From: JAHEEL01 sp963715255
GTDB lineage: Bacteria; Actinomycetota; Acidimicrobiia; Spongiisociales; UBA5794
NCBI GenBank assembly: GCA_963715255.1
Contig: CAVQRN010000013.1
Coordinates: forward strand, 1-64,000
DNA: 64,000 nucleotides
Reading direction: 5' to 3'
Part shown: in pieces, positions 9,386 through 18,010 of the stretch
Layout: the number at the start of each line of letters is the position of its first letter
Numbering within the stretch: position 1 is the stretch's first letter
The notes under the pieces: model-generated
What the model was told of the DNA's origin: nothing
Seen by the model: the letters and a program-made list of their open reading frames with translations, nothing else
Database searches by the model: none
Position numbers and translations under genes: made by a program

Positions 9386-9730
9386 GTGATCGTCGAGTCG
9401 CTCGCAGCGACCGCTGTCATCTTCCTGCTGATCGTGATCATCACGCAGGTCGCGTTCGTCGTGGTCGCCCGCGACACCGCGCAGACGGCCGTCGCCGCAG
9501 CCGCGCGACGAGCGGGCAGACCAGGGAGCGACCTCGGCATTGAGTTGTCCAGGCTCAGCGATGAGCTCACCCGCATCGTGCCGGGTGCTTCGGACGTGAA
9601 CACGTTCATCGAGTCCGACGGTGTCGGTGTCACCGCAGGGGCCGCCATACGGTGGTTGCCGCCCGGCCCAGACCTGATCCCGATCACCCTGCACGCGGCT
9701 TCGACGGCGCCCATTGTGGTTCCACCGTGA
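9386..9730 (+). CDS. TadE-like minor pilin
   Basis: The reading begins with VDRGSVIVESLAATAVIFLL. The RGSxxVE motif followed by a single hydrophobic helix is the TadE signature. The exact start is uncertain: GTG 9386 is the only good start near the helix, and the frame is open further upstream into the pilin gene. The periplasmic part (about 90 residues) includes 'RDTAQTAVAAAARRAGRPGS'. The stop overlaps the next ATG (TGATG). It would be a pseudopilin incorporated at low level into the Tad pilus. Confidence 0.7.
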   Translation: MIVESLAATAVIFLLIVIITQVAFVVVARDTAQTAVAAAARRAGRPGSDLGIELSRLSDELTRIVPGASDVNTFIESDGVGVTAGAAIRWLPPGPDLIPITLHAASTAPIVVPP

Positions 9731-10086
9731 TGAGCGAACGTGGCGCCGCGCTGATCGGAACCCTTGCCATCGGCTTCGTGTTCGTCCTCGTGCTCAGCCA
9801 GGTCTTCGTAGCGGTCGGCCGTCTCGGGGCAGTCTCGGCCGAAGTCTCCGAGGTCGCGTCGTATGCGGCGCAGCAGGGAGCCCGGTACGGCGATCCGGAC
9901 GATGCCACCCGGATCGCACGCGAACTGATGCCAGACGCCGACGTGGTAGCAGCGACGAACGGTGCGTCACTCTCCGTCGAGATCCGTATCGACGTGCCGC
10001 TCGTCGGGCCCGAGAACAGCCCCCTCCACCAAACGGTCATCGGTCGGGCAACCACCGTATACAGCCCGTATCGGAGCAACCCGTGA
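9730..10086 (+). CDS. TadE/TadF-like pseudopilin
   Basis: 118 residues from ATG 9730: 'SERGAALIGTLAIGFVFVLV' is again a short leader with RGA followed by one hydrophobic helix, then a 'SAEVSEVASYAAQQGARYGD' extracytoplasmic helix typical of TadE/F proteins. Translationally coupled to the genes on both sides (TGATG and GTGA overlaps). Role inferred from position and architecture as a minor pilin of the Tad apparatus. Confidence 0.65.
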   Translation: MSERGAALIGTLAIGFVFVLVLSQVFVAVGRLGAVSAEVSEVASYAAQQGARYGDPDDATRIARELMPDADVVAATNGASLSVEIRIDVPLVGPENSPLHQTVIGRATTVYSPYRSNP

Positions 10087-10481
10087 ACGAGCACGGATCG
10101 ATGCTCCCGTATCTCGGGGCGCTGTTCTTCGTCGGGTTCATCGTGCTTGGGCTGGCGCTTGATACGTCACTGCTCGCCGCGACGTATCGGGAAGCCGCGT
10201 TCGCCGCAGATGCCGGGGCAGAGGCGGGAGCTGCACACCTAGAAGTGGCTTCCGCCTATCACGGTGCAACCAACCTCGATCGGGGTCCTGCCGTGGCTGC
10301 TGCCGAAGCGGCTTCGCTCGCTGCCCGATCTCGATCGGGTCGCACGGCGGCCGCGACCACGGACGGCACCACCATCTGTGTCTCGGTGACGGATCGCTTC
10401 GAACCGCGAATCCTCGGGAGCGTCGGCATCGGTAGCGAGGGAATCGCGGTCCGTGCCTGCGCTACACCGCGGCAGGGGTAG
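10083..10481 (+). CDS. TadG-like pilus assembly protein (Flp_N type)
   Basis: 132 residues from GTG 10083. 'NEHGSMLPYLGALFFVGFIV' resembles the N-terminal helix of TadG/putative Flp-pilus assembly proteins, followed by 'YREAAFAADAGAEAGAAHLE', the conserved Ala-rich 'DAGAEAGA' segment. The domain after it is short, so it lacks the VWA part of full TadG. It is the last gene of the Tad block and converges on the flippase-like gene 3 bp away. Confidence 0.65.
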   Translation: MNEHGSMLPYLGALFFVGFIVLGLALDTSLLAATYREAAFAADAGAEAGAAHLEVASAYHGATNLDRGPAVAAAEAASLAARSRSGRTAAATTDGTTICVSVTDRFEPRILGSVGIGSEGIAVRACATPRQG

Positions 10482-10484
10482 CGG

Positions 10485-11543
10485 TCAGGAGGAGACCGGG
10501 GGCAACTCCGACGGCTTCCCGTACTTCCGCCGGAAGAGGAAGTAGGCGACAAAGCCGACGGGGATCGGCAGCCAGAACTGAAAGAGGCGGTAGGCAAGAG
10601 TTGCGAGGAGGGCATCACCGGCAGGGATCCCTGAGATCGTCAACATGCCGACCAGGCCCGCTTCGACGAAGCCGAGACCGCCCGGGGTGATCGGGATCAT
10701 GCCGAGCACGGCGGCACCGGCAAACGCGAGCAGCACAAGGCTCGGGTTGGGTTCTGCCCCGACGGCGATCAGGGCGACCACCAGGGTCGCGTAGTCGAGG
10801 AGCCAGTTCGCCACCGCGACACCCAGCGCTTTGTGCCACCGTTTGCCGAGCGATGCGACCACTTCGTCGCGTCGCTGAATGATGTCCTCGGCAGTGAGCG
10901 ACCAGTCCCTCTTGAGGAGCCGTGCCGACCACGCAACGACACGTTGGGCCACCCACCCAACCCAATGGAGCGGCTTGTCGAACCGGACGACGATCACCGT
11001 CGCGGTGAACATCGCGATGAACAGAATCGTGCCGGCGACCGCCACGGGAAGCATGCCGTCGGGGATCGGAACGGTGACCAACGCAATCACCAACGCGACG
11101 GTCGGCAGAGCGAGCAAGACGAGGTTCGAGAGGATCCCAACCGCTGCCAGGGCGGCGAGGGCGGTACCCATCGGAACGCCCGACACGGCGAGCATCTGGA
11201 AGTAGAACGCGCCACCGGCGACCACCCCGCCGGGGATGACCTTCACTGCGGCGTTCGAGGTGAGTTGCGACGTCGCAGCGACGAACCAGGAGATTCCAGG
11301 CGCAGCGATGCGAGTCAGCGCCCATTGGGATACGAACGCCCCGGACATCAGGAGTGCCATCAGGAAGAACCAGCGCCACTTCACATCCTCGAGTTGTGGA
11401 GCGGTCGCAAACAGGTCGAGGATGGTCGGCAGAAAGAAGTACAGGGACACGCCGCCGACGAGCAAGAGGAGTGCCCGGAGCGCGAGCTTGCCCCACGGTA
11501 CTGGTTTGCCAGTTGCCTCTTCGGTTGTCTCAGCCATGGTCAA
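10485..11543 (-). CDS. Lysylphosphatidylglycerol synthase/UPF0104-type membrane protein (flippase-like)
   Basis: 352 residues with about eight hydrophobic helices and the family signature 'PGGVVAGGAFYFQMLAVSGV' near residue 105 and 'IPITPGGLGFVEAGLVGMLT' near residue 290 (the TPGGLG(F/I)VE loop is diagnostic of LPG_synthase_TM/YbhN). A soluble lysyl-transferase domain is absent, so it belongs to the stand-alone flippase-like group thought to move lipid or lipid-linked substrates. The Glu/Thr-rich N-terminus is cytoplasmic. Substrate unknown. It lies on the minus strand downstream of a small membrane protein gene, with a 68-bp gap. Confidence 0.8.
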   Translation of the reverse strand: MTMAETTEEATGKPVPWGKLALRALLLLVGGVSLYFFLPTILDLFATAPQLEDVKWRWFFLMALLMSGAFVSQWALTRIAAPGISWFVAATSQLTSNAAVKVIPGGVVAGGAFYFQMLAVSGVPMGTALAALAAVGILSNLVLLALPTVALVIALVTVPIPDGMLPVAVAGTILFIAMFTATVIVVRFDKPLHWVGWVAQRVVAWSARLLKRDWSLTAEDIIQRRDEVVASLGKRWHKALGVAVANWLLDYATLVVALIAVGAEPNPSLVLLAFAGAAVLGMIPITPGGLGFVEAGLVGMLTISGIPAGDALLATLAYRLFQFWLPIPVGFVAYFLFRRKYGKPSELPPVSS

Positions 11544-11611
11544 TCATCCCCCAGGCCCTCCGAATCTAGCGAACGAGAGACCGAATCCGACAACCGTACC
11601 CGCCGATCCCA

Positions 11612-12103
11612 TCAAGAGTCGAGGGCTGCCGCGACCCTGAACGGACGACCGGCCTCGACCATGCGGTCGTCGAGCACGTCGATATCGCCGCGCCTCGGCC
11701 CGGCGAGGGCGAGCAGAATGAGCGAGGCGACAGCGATAACGAAGAAGACCGTCGTCGTCCCTGCAACCAGGACAAAGGTGAACGCGAGTAGCGGCGGAGT
11801 CATCGCAATCGCGCACGCCAGCACCATCCGGCGTGTGTACGCGTCTCGAATCTCATCGTTCGACTCCGCCGAAAGAATGGCCTGGGCTCCCATGCGGCGG
11901 AACCAGAACACCGATCCGAAGTCGATCACGACAACCACGCCGATGATCACAGAGAACAGTGGCCCCACATCGTTCGACGGCCACGGAGTCCCGACGACCA
12001 CGATGCCGGTCCCGATCAGCACGGCGGCGACGAATCCACCCCAGATCAGCCTGAGTCGGCTGATTCCGCGATGGTCGATGTCAGGTAACGACACCGAGCT
12101 CAC
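11612..12103 (-). CDS. Hypothetical four-helix membrane protein
   Basis: 163 residues. Four hydrophobic stretches (about 21-42, 48-68, 93-113, 117-137) alternate with short loops. The loop 'RRMGAQAILSAESNDEIRDA' is the most hydrophilic part. No family is recognised, and no signal peptide. The start overlaps the 3' end of kbl by about 20 bp on the same strand, so it is likely read from the kbl-tdh transcript. Confidence 0.6.
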   Translation of the reverse strand: MSSVSLPDIDHRGISRLRLIWGGFVAAVLIGTGIVVVGTPWPSNDVGPLFSVIIGVVVVIDFGSVFWFRRMGAQAILSAESNDEIRDAYTRRMVLACAIAMTPPLLAFTFVLVAGTTTVFFVIAVASLILLALAGPRRGDIDVLDDRMVEAGRPFRVAAALDS

Positions 12104-13271
12104 GACCGACCGTCACGAATGACGCCGCACCCACCTCGAGGTCTTCTGTGCTGTGGGCGGCGGAGATCATAACCCGGATCCTCGCCTTGCCAAGAGCGAC
12201 GGTCGGGAAAACGATCGCCTGGGCGAAAACCGACTGTTCCTCCAACAGCTTGCGAGAGAACTCTCGGGCCAGGTGCTCGTCACCGAGCATCACCGGAGTG
12301 ATCGGCGTCTCGCTCACGCCGATGTCGAACCCTGCATCGGTCATTATCGACTTGAACGCCGCCGAATTCGACCAGAGTCGGTCAACCAGTTCCGTCGAGC
12401 CGTCGAGAATCTCAACCGCCGCAACACACGCCGCCACATCCGGTGGTGTGGTTGCCGAGGAGAACAGGAACGGTCGGCCGCGCTGACGGAGCCACTCGAT
12501 CAGTTCCTCCGACCCGGCGACGTAACCGCCGACCGCGCCGAACGCCTTGGACATCGTTCCCACTTCAACATCGACGCGGTCGTGAAGACCGAAGTGATCG
12601 ACGATGCCGCGCCCGCCCCGCCCGACGACTCCTTCACCATGGGCATCATCGACCATCACCATTGCGTCGAAATCGTCTGCAGCATCAACGATTCGGTCGA
12701 GTGGTGCGAGATCCCCGTCCATCGAGAACACACCGTCGGTGATCACAAGAATCCGGTTCGCCCCCTCCTCACGCGCCTCGGTGAGGCGTTCACGAAGCAC
12801 GCCAACATCGCCGTGGGAGTAGATCTTCCGCGCCGCCTTGGAGAGACGCACACCGTCGACAATCGAGGCATGGTTCAGCTCGTCGGAGATGATGACGTCT
12901 CCCGCTCCGGCGAGTGCTGGGATCACGGCCAGGTTGGCGGTGAAACCCGACTGGAAGGAGATCGTGGCCTCGACCCCTTTGAACCGAGCGAGCGCCTCTT
13001 CGAGATCCGCGTGGATCGTCATCGTCCCTGCGATAGTCCTCACGGCGCCGGGCCCGACGCCGTACCGGTCGAGCGCTGCCTTCGCCGCCCTCACGAGGCG
13101 CGGATCGTTGGCGAGTCCCAGGTAGTTGTTCGAGCAGAAGTTCAGGACCTTCTGTCCGTTGACCGTCAGGTGCGCCCCCTGGGGTCCGTCGATCGTGCGG
13201 ATCGTGTTGTACAGGCCCGAATCCTTGAGCGCCTGAACCTCGTCGCGGAGGAATGCTGTCTTGTCGGTCAT
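12081..13271 (-). CDS. kbl: 2-amino-3-ketobutyrate CoA ligase (glycine C-acetyltransferase)
   Basis: 396-residue fold-type I PLP enzyme of the alpha-oxoamine synthase family. Key motifs: 'FCSNNYLGLANDPRLVRAAK', 'GAVRTIAGTMTIHADLEEAL', 'MVMVDDAHGEGVVGRGGRG' (Asp and His binding PLP), 'TMSKAFGAVGGYVAGS' (Schiff-base Lys). It splits 2-amino-3-ketobutyrate with CoA into glycine and acetyl-CoA. Start at ATG 13271, 10 bp after tdh; the pair forms the classical threonine-to-glycine degradation operon. Length matches the family (about 398). The C-terminus is normal. Confidence 0.9.
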   Translation of the reverse strand: MTDKTAFLRDEVQALKDSGLYNTIRTIDGPQGAHLTVNGQKVLNFCSNNYLGLANDPRLVRAAKAALDRYGVGPGAVRTIAGTMTIHADLEEALARFKGVEATISFQSGFTANLAVIPALAGAGDVIISDELNHASIVDGVRLSKAARKIYSHGDVGVLRERLTEAREEGANRILVITDGVFSMDGDLAPLDRIVDAADDFDAMVMVDDAHGEGVVGRGGRGIVDHFGLHDRVDVEVGTMSKAFGAVGGYVAGSEELIEWLRQRGRPFLFSSATTPPDVAACVAAVEILDGSTELVDRLWSNSAAFKSIMTDAGFDIGVSETPITPVMLGDEHLAREFSRKLLEEQSVFAQAIVFPTVALGKARIRVMISAAHSTEDLEVGAASFVTVGRELGVVT

Positions 13272-13281
13272 CGTGCCTCCA

Positions 13282-14340
13282 TCAACTCAATGGTCCATCG
13301 GCATGGGCGGGGTCGGGAAACATGATGACCTTTCCGCACTCGCCCGATTGCATCAGTTCGAACGCTCTGGTGTAGTCGTCAAGTGCAAATCGGTGTGTGA
13401 TCACCGGCGCCAGGTCGACGGCCCCGGAACGGATCAATCCTCGCATCTCGAACCACGTCTGCCAGAGGCGCCTCCCGACGATGCCGTGCACGGTGGCGCC
13501 CTTGAAGATGATGTTGTCGTCGATGTCGAATGGGAACTTCTGTGATGTCAGTCCGAGGAGTGCCGCTTCCCCGCCCGGCTTCAGCGCAGCGAATCCGGCT
13601 TCGAGCGCCGACGGCGCGCCGGACATCTCGAGGAGCACGTCGACGCCCTCACCGTCGGTGATCTCGGCGACCAACGCTGCGATGTCATCGCGAAGCGGAT
13701 TGAACGTCAGGTCCGCCCCCATCGTCATTGCAAGGTCGAGGCGGTAGTCGGAGACGTCCGTCGCGTACACCGCGCGAGCGCCCAGCGCCTTGGCAACGGC
13801 TATCGCCATCACGCCGACGGGCCCGGACCCGGTGACGAGCACCTTGCGCCCTGCAACTGCGGGGACGGTGGTGGTGTGCACGGCGTTCCCGAAGTTCTCC
13901 TGGAGCGACGCAACCGACAACGGCATGTCGGGAGGATCGGGCCACGCATTCTGAGCGGGCACCACGACGTACTCTGCGTAGACACCGTCACGGTGGACAC
14001 CGAGAATCTCCGTCTTCGGACAGAGATGACCCTGACCGGTGCGACACCAGGCACAGGTGTTGCAGATGACGTGCGACTCCACGGAGACAAGCTGCCCGAT
14101 CTCCGGATCGGACACATTTGCGCCCCGATCCACGACAACACCCGTCAGCTCGTGCCCGACCGTGATCGGAGGAGACACATGATCGGCCGCCCATGGATTC
14201 CACTCATAGATGTGGAGATCGGTGCCACAAATCGAGGTCGCACGAACCTCGATGAGCACTTCGTCCGGATCGACCTCCGGGATCGGGATGTCGGCCATGT
14301 CGAAACCAGGACCGGGACCGAGCTTCCGTAGTGCGCGCAT
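13282..14340 (-). CDS. tdh: L-threonine 3-dehydrogenase
   Basis: 352-residue zinc-dependent medium-chain dehydrogenase. Catalytic-zinc region 'ATSICGTDLHIYEWNPWA' (the CGTDxHIYxW signature separates Tdh from sorbitol and alcohol dehydrogenases), structural zinc 'CNTCAWCRTGQGHLC', Rossmann 'VLVTGSGPVGVMAIAVAKAL'. It oxidises L-threonine to 2-amino-3-ketobutyrate with NAD+, the substrate of the adjacent Kbl. Start ATG 14340. It is transcribed first, then kbl after 10 bp. The enzyme is soluble and cytoplasmic. Confidence 0.9.
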   Translation of the reverse strand: MRALRKLGPGPGFDMADIPIPEVDPDEVLIEVRATSICGTDLHIYEWNPWAADHVSPPITVGHELTGVVVDRGANVSDPEIGQLVSVESHVICNTCAWCRTGQGHLCPKTEILGVHRDGVYAEYVVVPAQNAWPDPPDMPLSVASLQENFGNAVHTTTVPAVAGRKVLVTGSGPVGVMAIAVAKALGARAVYATDVSDYRLDLAMTMGADLTFNPLRDDIAALVAEITDGEGVDVLLEMSGAPSALEAGFAALKPGGEAALLGLTSQKFPFDIDDNIIFKGATVHGIVGRRLWQTWFEMRGLIRSGAVDLAPVITHRFALDDYTRAFELMQSGECGKVIMFPDPAHADGPLS

Positions 14341-14412
14341 GGGTCACAGGGTATTACGAATGGGAAGTCCATGTCTCGGCATGAACGGAGTCACTCACAC
14401 GTTCTTCATGGG

Positions 14413-14589
14413 ATGATCGATGTGCTCCTACCGACCACGGATGCCGGCGTCGCTCTTCAGTTCGCGGTCGTGCTCGCTGCCGGGTACGTTGGCGTTGTCG
14501 CGACCCGCCGCCATCGAGACCTTCGCCTACTGGTCATCGGAGCCACGGTGTTGTTGGTGGCCCTCATGGCCCTGAGAGCCGTCCACTGA
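14413..14589 (+). CDS. Small membrane protein, 58 residues
   Basis: Starts at ATG 14413 (MIDVLLPTTDAGVALQFAVV), with two hydrophobic helices separated by the basic loop 'ATRRHRDLR'. It is divergent from tdh, from which only about 70 bp separates it, and is convergent with the SRAP gene. No family recognised. The frame is clean and codon use is consistent with neighbours, but its size keeps confidence moderate. Confidence 0.45.
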   Translation: MIDVLLPTTDAGVALQFAVVLAAGYVGVVATRRHRDLRLLVIGATVLLVALMALRAVH

Positions 14590-14613
14590 CCCCAAGCTGA
14601 CTCGGCGCGCCGT

Positions 14614-15300
14614 CTACACGGCGCCGCTCTCGAGCGGCGCGATCAGTTCGGGTACGTCGTTGGCGACCCGATTGACGAGCGTCGACACCGCGTGCTCGGC
14701 GAGACGTGGACCAGTCGACGATGCCAAGAGATCACCAATGACGCCGACGTCCGTGATCTCGGGATCGAGCCACGGATCCCACATCGTGTCGGAGAGGATC
14801 ACCGGCATGCGGTCATGAATCCGCTCGACAACGTCGTTCGGTTCGCCGGTGAGGATCGTGCAGGTGCGGATGCGGTCCCCGGAATCGGGGTCCTTCCAGG
14901 TCGACCACAGCCCGGCAAGGGCGAGCGGGCGTCGGTCGGAAGCGTAGAAATAGTGAGGAAGCTTGCCGCGGTCCCTCGGCTCCCACTCGTAGAAGCCTTC
15001 AGCGGGGATGAGGCACCGACGTGCTGCAAACGAGTCACGGAATGCAGGCTTCTCCGCTGCGGTCTCAACTCTGGCGTTGATGAGGCGTGCTCCGATCTTG
15101 CGGTCCTTCGCCCAGAACGGCACCAGCCCCCATCCGAACGTGCCGAGTTGGCGTTCTCCGTCGTGTTCCGCCACGGCGTAGACCTGTTTGGTGGGTGCGA
15201 CGTTCCATGACCTCAGCATCGCGTCGGTCTTGATCACGTCAACGGAGAAGTAGGCGCCGTAGTTCTCGGCTTCCTGGGTCTGAACGAAACGTCCGCACAT
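14614..15300 (-). CDS. SRAP-domain protein (YedK/HMCES family abasic-site protein)
   Basis: Translation should begin at ATG 15300, because the catalytic Cys must be residue 2 after Met removal: MCGRFVQTQ. An upstream in-frame start at 15324 would bury it. Other family residues: 'RSWNVAPTKQVYAV', 'GWGLVPFWAKD', 'INARVETAAEKPAFR', 'CLIPAEGFYEWEP' (catalytic Glu in EGFYEW) and 'IHDRMPVIL' (conserved His). About 228 residues, normal. SRAP proteins form a thiazolidine cross-link with abasic sites in single-stranded DNA. A perfect 8-bp inverted repeat (14621-14640) overlaps its last codons. Confidence 0.9.
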   Translation of the reverse strand: MCGRFVQTQEAENYGAYFSVDVIKTDAMLRSWNVAPTKQVYAVAEHDGERQLGTFGWGLVPFWAKDRKIGARLINARVETAAEKPAFRDSFAARRCLIPAEGFYEWEPRDRGKLPHYFYASDRRPLALAGLWSTWKDPDSGDRIRTCTILTGEPNDVVERIHDRMPVILSDTMWDPWLDPEITDVGVIGDLLASSTGPRLAEHAVSTLVNRVANDVPELIAPLESGAV

Positions 15301-15337
15301 GGTGCCGATCCTACGCCTTCTCATACCCAGGGTACGT

Positions 15338-15371
15338 GTCCCCGCATACGGCGCTGTGAGCCCGCGGAATG
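15338..15371 (-). repeat. 34-bp intergenic element, copy 1 (promoter-like)
   Basis: This 34-bp block matches the block at 38416-38449 at 31 of 34 positions. It starts GTCCCCGCATACGGCGCTG and ends AGCCCGCGGAATG. On the minus strand it lies 38 bp upstream of the SRAP start and reads CATTCCGCGGG, then about 12 bases, then GCCGTATGCGGGGAC, which could hold a -35-like TTCCGC and a -10-like TATGCG. Promoter assignment is inference; the repeat itself is visible. Confidence 0.5.
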
Positions 15372-15420
15372 GATGATGACTGGGTCTCGTAGCGATTCAG
15401 GTTGGGTAGCGTCCGAGCCG

Positions 15421-16353
15421 ATGACATCTCAGATGGAATCTGCAATCCGCTTCGGCTCGGTCTCAAAGAGCTTCGGGAACGTTCGCGCCGTTGAAGCCCT
15501 TGACTTCGAGGCACCGACCGGCGCGGTGACGGTCCTGCTCGGCCCGAACGGGGCCGGGAAGACCACCACTGTCCGGCTCGCCACCGGCGCCCTCGTGGCC
15601 GATCGCGGCGACATCGAGGTGCTCGGTCTCCGCCCCAAAGTCGACGGCGACGAGGTCCGTCGACGCGTTGGCATCGTCCCCCCAAAACCGGCCTTCTACG
15701 ATCAGCTCACCGGCTGGGAGAATCTCCGATTTGCCGCCCGGATCTTCGGCGCGACTGAGCATGCCGCCCTCGACGCTGCGGAACGGTTCGCGATCGACCA
15801 CGCCCTCCTCCAGGAGGTCGGTGGATACTCAACGGGCATGCGAACCCGGCTCGCTCTGGCCCGGTCGGTTCTCCACGACCCTGAAGTCCTGCTCCTCGAC
15901 GAACCCACGGCCGGCCTGGATCCCGAATCGTCGCGCAATGTCCTCGAACTGATCCGCGAACTCGCCGGTCGCGGTCGCACGATCGTGTTGTGCACGCACC
16001 TTCTCCACGAGGCTGAGGGGATCGCCGATCAGATCGTCCTGATGAGCAACGGCCACGCCCAAGTATCCGGATCGCCTGAGGAACTCACCGGTCGCTACCT
16101 CGCGGATCCCATCGTCGTATTCGACGCAGAGGATCGTTCATCGCTTGACTCGCTCGCGGACCGCGAAGGGGTCCTATCCGTCTCACCCAACGGCGCCGTT
16201 CATGCGACGCTCGCCGATCTCGACTCTCTCCCCGATCTCGTTGCCGAACTCGTCCGCGACGGAGTTCGCATCACAAGGGTCGAGCCGATCAAGCCGACGC
16301 TCGAAGAGCTCTACTTCGAGATGCAGCGCGCCCATCCGAGGGCACCGTCGTGA
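15421..16353 (+). CDS. ABC-2 type exporter ATP-binding subunit
   Basis: 311 residues from ATG 15421. Walker A 'LLGPNGAGKTTTVRLATGAL', Q-loop region 'RRRVGIVPPKPAFYDQLTGW', signature degenerate as 'YSTGMRTRLALARSVLHDPE' (S-T-G-M in place of LSGGQ), Walker B 'VLLLDEPTAGLDPESSR', switch His 'IVLCTHLLHEAEG'. The C-terminal 90 residues form an accessory domain. It couples ATP hydrolysis to the permease encoded next, with which it overlaps by 4 bp (GTGA). Substrate not predictable; the STGM signature is common in ABC-2/Nod-type ATPases. Confidence 0.85.
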   Translation: MTSQMESAIRFGSVSKSFGNVRAVEALDFEAPTGAVTVLLGPNGAGKTTTVRLATGALVADRGDIEVLGLRPKVDGDEVRRRVGIVPPKPAFYDQLTGWENLRFAARIFGATEHAALDAAERFAIDHALLQEVGGYSTGMRTRLALARSVLHDPEVLLLDEPTAGLDPESSRNVLELIRELAGRGRTIVLCTHLLHEAEGIADQIVLMSNGHAQVSGSPEELTGRYLADPIVVFDAEDRSSLDSLADREGVLSVSPNGAVHATLADLDSLPDLVAELVRDGVRITRVEPIKPTLEELYFEMQRAHPRAPS

Positions 16354-17174
16354 GGTGGAACCATGTCCGTGCCATCGCGGGCGCAGATCTGCGGCGCCTC
16401 TTCAAGAGCAAGGACTACTGGATTCCACTGATGATCATGGCGAGTCTCTTCTTCGTGATCATCCCATTGATCATGCTGGCCACGATCAGCCAACTCGAGA
16501 ACACACCTTTCGCCGACCAGGTAACGAGCATCGTCGGAAACCTCCCGTCACAAGTCAACGACGTCGCCCGAGGAGACACGCCAGTGACAAGGGCGTCGTA
16601 TATCGCCGCGGTCTTCCTCCTCGCTCCCATCGCGATCATCGTTCCAGTCACGATCTCCGCAGCGGTGGGTTCGAATGCGATCGTCGGAGAGCGCGAGCGC
16701 GGGACAGGGGAATTCCTGGCTCACAGTCCTGTCACGATGGCCGAACTCTACGTCGGGAAGCTGATCTCGAGCCTCGTCCCCGGCTACCTCGCGTTGATTG
16801 CCGGCTTCTCGGCGTACGCCCTTGTGGTGAATCTGACGGTTGGCTCCGCCCTCGGCGGATGGTTCTTCCCGACGGTCGGATGGGTCGTGCTGATCCTCTG
16901 GGTGATCCCCCCGTTCATCGCCGTATCCGTGACGGTGATCCTGCGCGTTTCAGCCCGCGTCCGATCGGCTGCTTCAGCTCAGCAGGCATCCAGTTTGGTG
17001 ACCCTGCCCATCATTGTCCTGTCGTATGCTGTGTCCGTCAGTGTCGTGGTCTCTCCAGGGCGATCGGCGTTTCTGATCGGTGCGATCTCGTGGATCGTGG
17101 CAATTCTCCTCTCCGTCCGCGGAGCGAAGAAGCTGAAACGCGAGCGGCTCCTCGGAGTCGCCTCCGAGACCTGA
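16350..17174 (+). CDS. ABC-2 type exporter permease
   Basis: 274 residues from GTG 16350, six predicted helices. The first helix follows 'LRRLFKSKDYWIPLMIMASL'. A large loop (about residues 45-85) carries 'LPSQVNDVARGDTPVTRASY', and 'VGSNAIVGERERGTGEFLAH' is the characteristic ABC-2 cytoplasmic ERxxGT(xE) segment. Translationally coupled to the ATPase upstream, so the two form one transporter. It converges 5 bp from the second exporter operon. Confidence 0.8.
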   Translation: MRWNHVRAIAGADLRRLFKSKDYWIPLMIMASLFFVIIPLIMLATISQLENTPFADQVTSIVGNLPSQVNDVARGDTPVTRASYIAAVFLLAPIAIIVPVTISAAVGSNAIVGERERGTGEFLAHSPVTMAELYVGKLISSLVPGYLALIAGFSAYALVVNLTVGSALGGWFFPTVGWVVLILWVIPPFIAVSVTVILRVSARVRSAASAQQASSLVTLPIIVLSYAVSVSVVVSPGRSAFLIGAISWIVAILLSVRGAKKLKRERLLGVASET

Positions 17175-17179
17175 TACGT

Positions 17180-18010
17180 TCACCCCGCATCGGACTGCAC
17201 CTTCGTTCGGCTCCGCCTGCCTTCACCACCGCCGGTCGGTGGCTCCCATTGGAACCAACGGATCGCCAAAACCAGGGACACGACGCCCCACAGCGCGAGA
17301 TAGGCGAGGTCGAACCAAGAGAAATCAGCCCGGGTCGCGACCGGAGTGAACGCGGCCACGAACGGTTCGACGAAGTGCTTCAGCGGGAAGAAGCTCGCGA
17401 CCGCGTTGAGCCATGTCGGCATTTCGGTTGAGGGAATGATGAAGACACCGGACACGAATGCGAGCGGGAGCAGCGTGCCGTTCGCGATCGCTGTGGCCGC
17501 CTGTCCCGACGGGGCGACCGCAGCGACAAGCAGACCCAGCGCCGCGAACGTTGCCACACCGAAGAAGAACACGACGATCAGGATTGGGATCGTCTCCGGA
17601 TACACCTGGAGGCCGAAGAGGACGATGCCGGCGCCGATCATGATGAGCGATCCGATCAGAGCGATCACGATCGACGCGACGATCTTTCCCCCAAAGTAGA
17701 TCCACGAAGGCAGCGGAGTGCCTCTGACCCGCTTGAGAATTCCTTCGTCGCGCTGGTATGCGGTGCTTATCGAGATATTCATGTATGTGGCAGAGACGGC
17801 GGAGTAGACGGCGAGCGACGGGGCGTAGAACTGGGCGGTCGTGATTCCGAGGTAGTCGATCCGCTCGTTCCCGAAGACAAGTGAGAACACGACGAAGATC
17901 AGCAACGGGAAGAAGATCGTGAAGAACGCGGAGATCGGAGTCCTCCAGAAGATCCGCCACTCATAGCGGGCCTGATGCAGCACGAGCGACACGGCAGACG
18001 GGCGGCTCAT
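17180..18010 (-). CDS. ABC-2 type exporter permease (second system)
   Basis: 276 residues; the correct start is ATG 18010 (MSRPSAVSLVLHQARYEWRI). The longer frame upstream is the ATPase gene read out of frame. Six helices, 'TAYQRDEGILKRVRGTPLPS' (the RxEGxLxRxRxTP motif of DrrB/ABC-2 permeases) and 'LPLAFVSGVFIIPSTEMPTW'. It overlaps the ATPase stop by 4 bp. The pair resembles DrrAB-like drug or lipid exporters; substrate not determined. Confidence 0.85.
   Translation of the reverse strand: MSRPSAVSLVLHQARYEWRIFWRTPISAFFTIFFPLLIFVVFSLVFGNERIDYLGITTAQFYAPSLAVYSAVSATYMNISISTAYQRDEGILKRVRGTPLPSWIYFGGKIVASIVIALIGSLIMIGAGIVLFGLQVYPETIPILIVVFFFGVATFAALGLLVAAVAPSGQAATAIANGTLLPLAFVSGVFIIPSTEMPTWLNAVASFFPLKHFVEPFVAAFTPVATRADFSWFDLAYLALWGVVSLVLAIRWFQWEPPTGGGEGRRSRTKVQSDAG

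Noticed and set aside
8437..9714. Minus-strand frame of 425 codons
   Set aside because: It runs antisense through tadC, the pilin and tadE, and its residues are Arg/Ser-rich shadow sequence. GC-rich codon bias keeps the reverse frame open.
10833..12122. Plus-strand frame of 429 codons
   Set aside because: Antisense to the flippase-like and small membrane protein genes; low-complexity Arg/Glu/Gln composition and no motif.
12153..13325. Plus-strand frame of 390 codons
   Set aside because: Antisense to kbl, which has complete PLP motifs.
14621..14640. Perfect 8-bp inverted repeat considered as a terminator
   Set aside because: It overlaps the last codons of the SRAP gene and has no T-run; it may be chance in GC-rich sequence.
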